From Antedon mediterranea (Eukaryota > Echinodermata > Crinoidea > Comatulida > Antedonidae): a stretch of 64,000 nt of DNA. Location of the stretch: positions 36,939,795 through 37,003,794 of the forward strand of contig NC_092670.1 of the NCBI RefSeq assembly GCF_964355755.1, in the 5' to 3' direction. Made by a program: the position numbers and the translations under genes. Shown one piece after another: positions 22,301 to 36,000 of this stretch. Under the pieces are notes generated by a model. It ran no database searches. It was given only the letters and a program-made list of their open reading frames with translations, and was not told the DNA's origin. Position 1 is the first letter of the stretch; each line of letters starts with the position of its first letter.

Positions 22301-25300
22301 TCTGTAATGTTTAAATTTTTTATTATATGTACTACAATAATTTCAGACTTGTTCTGCTTTTTGTAATGTTTTTTATATACCTAAATAAATAAAGAAATAA
22401 TTCCTATATACTAGCCCATCCATACATGCCAGTTGTTGACGAGAAAACAAATTATCACAATTTTGGTTGTAATCTAATAAACTAAATTGATTGCATTTTT
22501 GTCAAGACCGTTTCATTTAATAATATCCTGGTTATGTGCATTATGAGAAAGGCCTTTTATGTCTCATCAATGGATACAAACTGAGGATTTTTACTCCAAG
22601 AGATTTTTAATTTAATTACCAGTTTGTGGTCCATGGGCTATTGTATTTTTATTGTATTGTATTATTATGTATATTAGTTAAAGTACTTTGTATCTGTACA
22701 TTTGATTACGAAATAAAGAATAAATAAATGAATTTAATAATCACTATCTCTTGCAGTTCTCGGAAATATTCTAAACAATCCAAATTTCACCAATCCATTG
22801 TTACAACTACGAGATAGCACGCAGAAGTGTGTAAGTTGTGCCGTCGTCGGGTGTGGTGGAATACTAAATGGCTCGAAAGCAGGTGCGGAGATCGACAGTC
22901 ATGATGTTGTGTTCAGGTAAAAAAGTGTAGTGATTAGTAAAACTGATGACGCACCCAAAAATCCACAATACATTTCTTTATATTCTTCAACATGATTGTA
23001 AAAACACTTTGTTGTACATGCCTTGTCTCTGGAGGCGTGTTATTTTATTGTTATTTTTTACTGGGTAACCCCTTCAGACAAAGACTGGTCTCCCAAAAGG
23101 CCCAGTCATGATCAGTGGCTGTAGTACACCGGGATAATCCCCTACACATCTCGAAGATGTACTATGTGTGAGTGTGATCACTCACTTAACAGTAACAGTA
23201 ATAAAATTACCCTGAGATGTGTGATTTACAACACAGTTAAATTTAATTAACTTCTATCTACACACTACAGTAAGATACAAACAGCACACCCAGCACCACC
23301 ACCGTTTTCAAAAAATGGCCCTAGTTGGTGAAGAAGTGAATGGCACTAAACAGTAGATTCATTAATATGACGGCGACCCAGAGTCGTGGGTCCAAGTCCT
23401 CTCTGAAGTCAGGAATTCTAATTTCCAATTCTTTAACCCGCATATTCAAACCATAAACAATTTCCAGTGTATGATAAGATAATAATTCATACATTTTTTA
23501 ATTCAAAATTTGGTATGATAATTTATGTTTAAGCATTCACTTCACAAAAACAGTCAGATTTTATTACTCTTCACAAAAAATAGACGATATTTAATGACAG
23601 AATTTTATTGTATTAATAATAATTTTATTTTTTGTTACTTATCCTTATTGAAATGCAAATTGAAAAAAAACAAAATTCAATGTAATTGAAATAGATTGAA
23701 ATTCCGAATATTTTGCTTAATATATGCAGATCTATGTTTTTGATCACATGTTACAATTTGTCTTTGATTTTAGACTTAATCGAGCTAAATCAAGTGGACG
23801 TTTCGCTAAAGATGTTGGCAGAAAAACCACTTTTTACACCTTCTTTCCAGAATCTCAACATATAGCCGATGTTGAGGATAAGGTACTTAACAAAATTATT
23901 GCAATTACCGACAAAAATAAGAGCGTAATAAACTTCAGAGATAACCTTAAGGCCAATTCAGACAACATTGTACGACAAGGCCCAATGAAAAGTCCTGACT
24001 TGTCGGCGCTGTCTGAGTTGAATCCCGACGAGTTGTTTTGAAATAGTGTCGGCCATAAGTTTAGGTTGCCGGAAGAACTTTAAACATGTTTAGTTTTTTT
24101 CCCGGCGAGACGACTCGTACATCGGGCCTCGTTGTACTACACCGTCTGAGTTGGCCTTTATACAATCTGGTACCGGTTCCTAAATTACGAAACGTCCAAA
24201 ACCTGAATGATATAAGCATGGACAGATGCTTGTCATGCTCTATATACCTCATTTCTTTATTAGTTCAATGTGAAATTTCATCTGTGCATGATTTTGATTT
24301 TGATTTTGAAATAATATTGATTTGTACTTTCATTAAACTTTAATTCATTATGTGCTGTTTCGACTGATGGGTCATTCACAAGATTGATTAAATCACAGGC
24401 TAATTAAAGATGTATGGTCCCCCTGAAAAAATAGTTATTTAAATTTTTGTTGTTGAATATGACATTTTAATTTCACATAATTATGCATTTTGACCAAAAA
24501 TTAGATCGAAAAAAAAAATGATTTACCTGAAAAAATTGTAATTTAAAGCAAAATATAGTTAAATTGGCTGCCAGCCAATGGATTTTTGGTTGAATTTAAC
24601 TATTTATTTTGTCATTTTATAAGGGAAAACTTTTTTTACTTTTTTTTTTCTACAAAAGTGATTAACTTCATTAAAACTACAAAATTACCTTTTCAAAGTC
24701 TGATTTAACTAATCTTCATTTTTCATGTTTTTCGGGGACAATACATCTTGAATAAATCATAGGTTAAGAATTTTGATTTGGTGTCAAATCCTGAAATTAA
24801 AAATTAATATTACGCTATTCTAGTTTTATCGAATTTACTGTGTGAACTACACCGGAGTAAGATTAAATACTACTCCTCATCAAAGAGTTCTAACATCAGA
24901 ACTATGGAGCCAGTGATTCTTAAACTATTGCCGATATATTTTTATAGCAATTTTAACTAATTTTTAGTCATTTGTAATATATTTCATTTCAGTCCTTGAC
25001 TATCGTTTTGTAATATATATTTATATACCGAATAAATAAATAAATAAATAAATATCATAACCGCTCAGACCCTCAGTCTGAATGCGCAATAAAGCCATTT
25101 CGTAGTTAGTGATAATCGAGTAGAATAATTACTGGTGTGACCGGTGGCGCTGTTTTTATGTTGTTACTTGTAGCTGTATATTGAATTTTAAAATGTTGAC
25201 TTTTTAGATCATTAGCAGCAGTATACTAATTCTTTTTTTTTTCTTTTTTTTTTTAAATTTCTTTTTCTTTTTTTTTTATTAGTACAGTATACTAATTACA

Positions 25301-28300
25301 TGCATAAAGCTTTATCATGATGTGATAATCAACACTACCTCACCCTCCGTCTTTGTACCATATATTCAATAGAAATTTGTTCCTTTTTTCGTCCACCACA
25401 GAGAAAGTGGCTATGAGCGCTCACTGACTAACCCCAGGATCCTCAGAGCTTAAGGGAGTCCCAGAGTATGAGCAGCCCCAATGCAACTACCTTGCATTGG
25501 AGGGCCCTTGCCTCATGCGTTATGCCACTGCACAGAGATGAGATTCCGTATAAATTTATTATCTCGTCATAGTACTGTATATTTATTTTGTTGTCCATCT
25601 AGTGTCTGTACATGTAGTAGTTGCACTTAATAATGAGAAATCAACGCACTAATTCTAAAGGATGTCGACGTGTGCTTCACTAGTATCATATTATTTAAAA
25701 GGTATATTTACTGAATGATGCATGTGTGCTGAAGATGGTGATGCTCGGTGGCCTATCACATAATGTACATGCTTAAAGTTGTATCTATGGTATCTAGGTT
25801 AAATTAAAGCATGCGGTTATTAATTATTATTATTAATTACTTTATTTTTGTTCCGATTGGAATTGAAATGCATTATAGTGATGTGATTTTGAGTTTAATA
25901 GCATGAGTTTTAAGTTACTGCATTGGTTGTATAGAATATATATAGGTTGTATTCTAGTATATGACATGGTTTCTGGAAACATGTATTAACATTTCTGCAG
26001 TACTCTGTCTACACTACCAAACTAGTTTGACAAAGAAGTGTGGGGTGCTCAAATATGGTAGTGACATGCTTAAATATGGTAGTGATATGACCTCATCATG
26101 TCCATATATTGGCGCATCATATTTTTTTTGTCGCATAAAGATTGATAGTGTAGACAGAGCTTAGAAGACTTCAGCAATGGTTTACTAAATTATGAATGTA
26201 ACCTATTTGAACTTGTTTAACCATGAAGCCCACAGGTAATGTACATGTGGTCTAATTCTAATGATTTATATAACTCTCTCTGGCATTTTAGGTCACAAGC
26301 ATTTTATAGCATGCCCATCAGTAATGGGACTATCCATTGTGAGATTTGCTACATGATCCATTGTATACGTTAACCAGTGTCTAGGTTTAACAATTACTAT
26401 ATTATGCTATAATAATGCATTTATATGCATGATATACCATGCACTGCATACATTGTTAAAGAATATACAGTATTCAATGCTCATGAGAATTTATTGTTGT
26501 GATTGATGATCTCAAAAAACCAAATTCTAAAGTAAATATTAGTTGTTGAACTTGAGTAAAGCTCTGTACAACACTATCCAACTAGTCTGACAAAAAAAAG
26601 TGTGAATTATAGTATTGATATGCTCAAATATGGTAGTGATATGCCCAAATATGGTAGTGATATGATATCATCATGTCCATATTACAATATTATTTTTCAA
26701 AATTCTATATTACTTCATCAAATAGGTTTACAACTCCCAGGGTGTAAGATATAGTATAACATTCTCTATTTTATTATTAAGCAGGGACTATCAAGTATTA
26801 AATATATAATTGTTTTTAGGATCAGGTTTTTGATTGGATTTGGGGTTTGAGCATGCCCAGTCCGAGTTTCCAAATACCCATTTTTTAACCATAGTAAACA
26901 ATAAGCTACCGCATGGTAACCGTTTCCTAATGATTCCGTTCTCTTGAATATAACTGCCTAAAGAAGCGGCACGAAAAAAACAAATCCATTTCATGGCTTG
27001 ATCAATTTTCTTTTCACATCTGATTCATCCAATAACCCAGGTTGCATTTATTTACACTTTTTTATTACGATACTAAAATTATGCATTAATGTCCCAAGTA
27101 TCCAGATTTATACTGCAAGTGTAAAGCTCTGTCTACACTATCAAATGTTATGTGACAAAAAAGCATGTGATGTTCCCATATATGGACATGATGACCACTA
27201 CCGTATTTGGGCATATCACTACCATATTTGGCCACATAACACTTTTTTTTGGTTAAATTATAGTTTGATAGTGTAGACAAGGCTTAATGAAATTTAAATA
27301 AATAAATTTAAAAAAATTTGTTTTGAAATGACAAGTTACAACTGCACTATGCATTTGTTTATCTATGTTTGACGTCATAGACTATTAGTTGGTAATCAAG
27401 GCTGTTATTAATAAACACAAAAAAATTAATAATAGTAAAAGAATAATGATTACATATTTTGATAATCAGAACACTGAGTTTATATTTTAATAATTGTTAC
27501 TATAGTAATAGTACAGTATTTATGTATTGTTTGTATTAACCACAACATGTACAGGCAATATCCGTTATATTTTAAAAGCTTTATTGCTTAATGCGGCATT
27601 GCTTAGTGACACTGCTTTTAACGAATAAAGTATTTCAGAGCTAGGCAGTACTCGGTATTGGTGAACTGATTAATTTCAACATGGTGTTTTATTTGTCACT
27701 TGCGCAAGAGTAATAACTGTCAAAATTCAATCAAATTAATTGGCGAGATTGTAGATCTATTTCAAATTTAATTTCTCGGTTTGTCAAGTCTTGAAATACC
27801 ATCTGAAAAAAAAACTGTTTAAATATGTTGATTTTGATTACTATAAGAAAGTAATTGCAAAGACTGGTTGCTATGAATGTATCACATTTCTATAGTATAA
27901 TAGTAAAAATACTAACAGTCTGGTTAGAAATTGTCTTTTCTCTCCTACAACAATAGATGTACTTACAACAAGTAAAATTATAGAATGCCCCCATTGTCCT
28001 CTATGTTAAGTACTCCAATGGAATCTACAGTAAAGCTCTGTCTACACTATCAAACTTGATGTGACAAAAAAAAATGTGATGTGCCCATATATGGACATGA
28101 TAATGTCATATCACTACAATATTTGGGCATAATAATTAATACTACCTTATTTAGGCACATCAAACTAATTTGATAGTGTAGACAGAGCTTAATTCTTTAT
28201 CTTAATTTGATTGTACTACTGTATATTACAAGTTTTGTTTTTTTAACTGCGTTGAATAAACTGATTTTTATGATCAGATTATACAATTAATGAATGATGT

Positions 28301-31300
28301 TAAATGGAGAGAATATTTCACGAATTGAAAGATTGAATGTTAATACATATGAATGGCATGTACTTACATTGATTTTTTAAATTTTTTTTTAAATAGTGGA
28401 ATTTTGTAAATTTTACAAAAACTACATTTAAATACGTTTATATTGACTTCTATTACTTTACTAATAGTGTGTGTTCAGTATTATTATTATTGTCATGAGA
28501 CTTTTGTCTTTTGTTGAAATTACTGTAATTCCACATTGAAATGTCTTGGTAGTCATGCGTATACATTTTTAGCAAATTTACTGCATTTTTTTAAATAACA
28601 ATAACAATAAAAAACTTACATTATTTTTAGATCCTTTCCTGTTTATTCTAAGAAACGAAAAATAAGAAACAGAAAATTGTATTAATTTTATAATATTTTC
28701 TTTCTCTTTTAATCCTTTACCTTGTCTATTTTCAAATTCTTTTCTTTTATTCATCACAGTTTTTATTTTTTTTTCATCATTTTCCATTATGTTAATGACA
28801 CATGTTATATTACTTATTAGTATTGATTACAACATGTTATGATGCTGTCATGTAAAAAATCAATTATACGTACACGCTTTGTCGTTTTAAAGTGAATATT
28901 ATATATGCTATAAATTGATCTGATAAAAGATTAACGATCTGTGTTGTTGATAGCAACAGTATATTTTATTCTCGTTATGGCCCGTACTGATGACATAATT
29001 TGTCTACCATGTTGACAGGGAAGGTAGAAAGGGGTTAAATTTAACATGCAACTGACCCTCTCCTTTCAAATTTTTGCTATACAGTCAACTCTCCCAATAC
29101 CGGACACCTTTGGGCTAGCCAAATATGTCTGGTTTTCCTGAAAGTCTGGTATTCGGAATGTGTTTCAATGGTAAAAAGAAATTTGTGATTGTTTGGAACT
29201 TGAGAAAAGTCTGGTATTGGGAGAGTTTCCAGTTTTCAGAGAGTATATTGGTAGAGTCGACCGTCTGTATTCACAATAACCTGATTCTTGGCACTGTATC
29301 TAAATGTGGCCAATACCATAAGTCAATTCTGTGATACAGCATCTCATGTGTTTATCCTGTATCAGGATAACCCTTAACCTTCCATGATACAGGCAGTACA
29401 ATAGGATACACATGATATGTTGTATTACGGAATTTGCCTATGATATAGCACTAAGTCAGAAACTGATTCTCAGTAGACTTACTGGTGTAATTTGCAACCT
29501 TATTGAGTAGTGTGAAAGTATGGTTGTAATTTGCAGAGGTTGTGGTCTTTAAGATGACTTTTCACCTTATAGTCGGGTCAAAATATGAAAATATAGGGCT
29601 TGTATATATTATATATAATATTGTCCTTAGAAAAAATCCTGACATGTGACGGGACTTGAATGAATCTATTGTAATAGCATTTGTCATATTTGTATACTAA
29701 TTATATGTGTTATTGTGTTATACCTTGAAATATCAATGTTTTTCTTTTCTATAGGATGTATCTATAATGTATGCTACTTTCAAATCTTATGATTTTAATT
29801 ACATTGCAAACATCATCAACAGTGAAGCTCCACCTCCTTTTCTATCAAAGGGGAAGTCATAGTAAGTGTCATAATACAAATTGTACACATATTTTGCTTA
29901 AAGCTATGTCTACACTATCAAAGTTTATTTGACAAAAAACAAGGCCATATACATGACTGCAGTCGTGCTCAAATTTGAGTTGGTGTTTACCGACCAATTG
30001 ACCGACATAGTGAGCTGCGTTTGCACGTGATTAAAAATGTGATGTGCCCATAAATGGACATGATGATATCACTACCATATTTAGGCATATCACTATCATA
30101 TTTGGGCACAATTTTTGTCAAACTAGTTTGATAGTGTAGACAGAGCTTTATAGATTAGATATGAAGGGATTCATGTACACTGAAAACTCTATTTGAGAAT
30201 ACAGTACATTTGTACTCTAAAGCAAGTATTGCAGAAGAAATAGCCCATAGCTTAGTAGAACTTGTAGATATGTTAGCCTGATTATCTTTCTATTCCCAGC
30301 GTACATTAGGTGTTGAATGAAAGTGAGACTGTGTCAATTATTCACAATTTGCCAATAAATTATCCATCTACTGTAACAAGATTGACATTTGATCTTGTTT
30401 GCAATCTAAAACTCTACATTCGTCACTCTCGAATCTCTTGTTTTTTGGTAGCCCAAAGGACTACTTCGCAAAATGTGTTATTTATCCAGCCAGCCATATT
30501 GCAGTAGCCCATGTGTCTTTTACTAGACCACATGTTATTTTGAAGCCCGATTTTATTTAAGTAGATAAAATACTATTTTAGTAACCCAATTTCCATTTTA
30601 GTAGCCGAAATGCCATTTTCGTAGCCCAATTACCATTTGAGTAGCCCAATTGCCATTTTAGTATCCCAATTACCATTTAAATATACCAATTGCCATTTTA
30701 GTGTCCCAATTGCCATTTTAGTAGCCCAATTGCCATTTTACTAGCCCAATTGCCATTTTACTAGCCCAATTGCCATTTTAGTAGCCCAATTGTCATTTTA
30801 GTAGCCCAATTGCCATTTTAGTAGCCCAATTGCCATTTTACTAGCCCAATTGCCATTTTAGTGTCCCAATTGTCATTTTAGTAGCCCAATTGCCATTTTA
30901 CTAGCCCATTGCCATTTTAGTATCCCAATTACCATTTTAGTAGCCCAATTGCCATTTCAGTGTCCCAATTGCCATTTTAGTAGCCAAATTGCCATTTTAT
31001 TAGCCCAATTGCCATTTTTCTAACAAACAAGTTTGAAGAAATGTAAGTTTAATGCTGCGATCAATTTATTTCATTTCAGCAAGATAAGACGGCCAGCTGG
31101 TATCAGTATTGACCGGCTGAAATTGATACATCCTGACTTCTTTCGTTACACTTTCACACGATACCTAGACGAAAAATCACACCGACCAACTACAGGTAAG
31201 ACAATCTATAAATACTGCAGTAATTTGCAAATACTGCAAAAGCAATGGTTGCTGTACCAAAAACACAGTTTGAGATTTAATAGAAATGTACAGTACCTAC

Positions 31301-32960
31301 AGTGAAATAAATTTAATAAATATTAAGGTACTGTACATACAACATAGTCATAAAGGAACTAACATAGACTATAACCAAATTGCTTACTCCAGTAGAACAG
31401 TTTATTTATATTAACTATAGCATGTTAATACCCAATTGACAGAAAGAACAAAAAGAGTATATGATATACATACACTACTGTATTAGTAATGCTAGACTGG
31501 ATTAGAATCCCAGCTATTGAAGGCTTATGATATGTCTTTTCAGCAAATAATCCATCATCTATTCCTTTTACTGTACGCACATATTCACCCCATTTCAATA
31601 CAAAGCTACCATTACACTGTATGACAAGTATTCATATCTTTAGTATCCCATTCACCACCTTCAGTCAGTCATTGAGATTTTAGTAATTTTTTACAAAATT
31701 ATTCGAGTGCCAATATTTAAAGATGTATTGTCCCTTTGACTAATTCCAAAAAAATTAAAAATATTAGATTTCGAAAAAAGGTGGGTCATTTTGAAGTATC
31801 ATAATAGTTATTAACTATCACCAAAAATTTTTCGGGAAAAAAAAAAAATTAACTGAAATACAGACAATTTTTTGTTAAAAAAATAACTTTGACTTCCAGT
31901 CAAAGTTTTCAATCAAAACATATCCCATAATGAAACGCGCTTGTTTGGCTACTCTGTATGCATAATCATAAAACTTCCTCATGATCTGTGTGAAAATACC
32001 TTCTTAACCGTGACGAGTTGTAAACAATCCTAATTTAGCATATGCATAATGCGTACTCATGGTTTGAAATCTTTGTTTACTTTCGCTCGTGACGATTTTC
32101 CAGATGAAATGTAATCAAGCTAATTTACCTGTTAATTACGTAAACTTGTTGTTTTTGGCTCAAATTTTCGACTTAAAGTGAATAACTTTAATATTACTTT
32201 GATATGGCCACTTTAAATTTAGAATATTTTGACCTTCATTTTTTCGTGTTTCAAGGGACAATACATCTTTAACATTACTGTTGAATAATCCAATAAAAAT
32301 TTGTTGTATCAGACAGATTTTACATTATTTATAAAAGACTTACAGTAAAATATTCCAATAGGGTTGGTGAACATCAGTCCAAAATACGCAGAATTTTTTC
32401 CAAAATACGTCAAGTTGAGGGCGCTATACTAATCCAAAATACGCGAGTCTTTCCAAAATACGTCAAGTTGAGGGCGCTTTTCATTTTCCAAAATACGCGA
32501 ATTGTCCAAAATACGTCAACTTGAGGGCGCTATTCATTTTTAAAGACAAGGTAGCTAAAGCAAAAACATCCTCAAGTAGTATTATCTAGGTAAAAAGAAT
32601 GTTTAGACATTGTGTCGGGCCAATTTAGAGCGTTTACTTTTCATAAAAATTTAAGATAATTATTATAGTTCTATTTGAGTATCATAATAATGTTACATTT
32701 TAGCATCACAGGCATAGAATAACTCAAAACCGCCCGGTGATATACTGAAATTTAATTAATTAATCTGAAACGATAACGATGAGGAAATCTGTGAGAATGA
32801 GAAAAAGTCATTAGACCACTGGGGCTTTCATTGGATTAGTTCAAACCCGATTGGATAGCGACTCTTTATATTATCGGCGTTGTACGGCGGAAAAGCACTA
32901 GTCCCTTAATTGTACGCACGCGCACCAGGATCAAATTGATACGCCCTCATCTTATATATA

Positions 32961-33003
<43 letters not shown>

Positions 33004-36000
33004 TTCGAAAAATAACTCCAAACTAGTCACCTCATTTTTCCCCTTCTCGTATTAATCATTTCATTTCAGGTATTTTTTAACAATAAAACACCCTAAAGTA
33101 AATGTAATCATATGTATATAATATACATATATATATATATATATATATATTGCCGTTTTTGCGTAAAAAACAATTACTTACTACTTATATAACCAAATAT
33201 TAATATTATTTGAAAAGTTTTAACAATAATGGTTTTTAATTATTACTTACTTTTCATAAGGATTGAAGATGATATTATAGTTCAGTTTGAGGATTTAACT
33301 ATGGGTATTTTGCCGACGTTTTCGTGTAAAAAATAATTACTTTACTTTTTCCAACCAATTATTGATATTATTTTAATTACAATACCATATGCTTTTTAAT
33401 TATATAAAATATGAAATAACTATTATGTTAAGTTTTCAGATTAGGTAACTTGTATTAGACCATAAGTACATTAAATTGAAAGCGATGTTGGTCTGTCGAG
33501 CTCGGGAAAAATATCAATTTTGTAGATCACCAAATATATAACACATACCTATGACTATACTTGTACATGCTGTTTTTGTAGCCGGTTTATGCCTCATTTA
33601 AACAAGCTACGTCTGGCAATGAAATCGTACATCGTTCAGACATTATTAATGTATATTATAGGCACTGTCTATTGACTGATGTTGGCACATATTTGTTTTT
33701 ATTCAGTAATAAATAATAATTGGCTACTCTATGGCATTTTATTTACAAAAAAATCTGCCTTCCAATAATTTCATTTATAACTAAAATGTCCTTGTTTGTT
33801 TTAGTCTAAGAAACTTTTTTTTAATACATTAAACTCTCAATATGATATGGTATTTTGGAAGAAAGTTGACGTATTTTGGAAAATTACTAGCAGTCTCAAA
33901 TTGACGTATTTTGGACAAATCGCGTATTTTGGAAAATGAATAGCGCCCTCAATTTGACGTATTTTGGACAATCACGTATTTTGGAAAATGAAAAGCGCCC
34001 TCAAGTCGACGTATTTTGGAAAGACTCGCGTATTTTGGATTAGTATAGCGCCCTCAACTTGACGTATTTTGGAAAAAATTCTGCGTATTTTGGACTGATG
34101 TTCACCAACCCGACTCAAATATTCATGATATCCTATTCCTTATTGAGTGGGTTGATGTGAACAAGTTCCTAGTAAATATTGTTTTACTTATTTGATTACC
34201 AATATTTGGTCCTTTCTATAATACTATAGAGACTCCAATCGTGATTTTAGCCCTTCAGTTATGCATTGAAATTGATATTTTTTGCACATAAGATAAGATG
34301 CACTTTCAACTACAAGACATCATTTTTTTTTTACACATTACCGGTACTTACTTTGATTATCTTAACAAATAATATAATTTTTATCATTTACATCATGGTA
34401 GGTGCTCTTATTGTGATTTTAGCTCTTCAGTTATGCATTGAAATTGATATTTTTTGCACATAAGATAAGATGCACTTTCAACTACAAGACATAAATTTTT
34501 TTTTTTATACATTACTGTACTTACTTTGATTATCTTAACAAATAATATAATTTTTATCATTTACATCATGGTAGGTGCTCCAATCGTGATTTTAGCCCTT
34601 CAGTTATGCATTGAAATTTATATTTTTTGCACATAAGATAAGATGCACTTTCAACTACAAGACATAATTTTTTTTTTTTATACATTACTGTACTTACTTT
34701 GATTATCTTAACAAATAATATAATTTTTATCATTTACATCATGGTAGGTGCTCTTATCGTGATTTTAGCCCTTCAGTTATGCGATGAAGTTGATATTTAC
34801 GGATATGGGTATGATCCTAGATTCACCATGCATTACTACGACAAGAAATTTGTTGTTCACACCGATAGATCCACGGCCTCACATGACATAGACAATGAAC
34901 GCGTTCTTTGGAAGAAACTGCATGAAGAGGGTGTTCTTAGATTTTTTAAACGAGATATGTAAAATAGAATTTTAACAAAACTAACAAATATCATTTCAAC
35001 GTAGAAATCATACAGTCAGCTCTCCCAAACTGCTCACCTTAGAAACCAGACACTATTTCATAAACTGTATTTTGAACACCTGGACTTTCCAGAATACATT
35101 ATGGACAAGTCAAATGCAGTGTTCTCGAAATATAGAAAAAAATCCCGGACAATTTATTTATTTTATTCTAAGTCTACTGACAAAGGTAAAAACGGTAGCC
35201 TCCACAAAAAAGTTGATAAGCCAGGTACCAAATCTTAAACGTACGATTGTATCAAATCTAGATACCAAAATGTCAAATTGTTGTATTTCTCAACACACCC
35301 TACTACTATAAAAGTATTTATCTTATGTTATGTTATATTATTTATTGCAACAATAGCTTGTTACAAGCAGTTTCTTCTGAAATATTTGCTGATAAACTTG
35401 GCTTCAGCTTGAGAACACTGCAATGAAAGATATTCAGTTTTTGGAGTTGTTGACTGTATCATTTTACCCCACCTTACAACTTGATTTTAATATTTGCTTT
35501 AGAATTATAATTTTTAATATTTATTCATACATCACCTCACTTTATTGTAGTTTCTGTGTTGGTATTATAGTGATTCACTGTCTAATCATTTTTAAAAAAA
35601 ATCACAATAATATTAATTAAAAAAATTTAAATTTAAAAATTGACATTTTCCCTTTAACCTCTAACCCTAATACTTTATCTTTTTCTTGTTTTTCTTTCTG
35701 CAATACTGTAAATATTTTTAGCTTCTCCTGTTTATATGTATTTTATTTTTCTGTATCAGTAGTTGTAGATGCAAATAAAGTTAATTTTTGTATTTAGTTA
35801 TTTTTTTTACCATTTTATTTATGTCTGATTCTTAGATTCCTGACCTTCATTACTTTTTGACCTTATATCTTACACCCTTCCCGTACCCCACCGCCAACAA
35901 CCTATGACCTGGGTCTCCGCTGCTTTATTTCAATTATAAGGTAGTGGGTTTATCAATTTTACCGGCCTAGTATTATGGAATGTGATTATGAGATTCACAT

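Noticed and set aside
24086-24343. 85-codon + frame after gene 2 exon 4
   Set aside because: No family features, and its end is low complexity (DFDFDFE).
30525-31020. CRISPR-like array (regular 20-bp repeats)
   Set aside because: Units are directly adjacent with no unique spacers, in a eukaryotic intron; it is a minisatellite.
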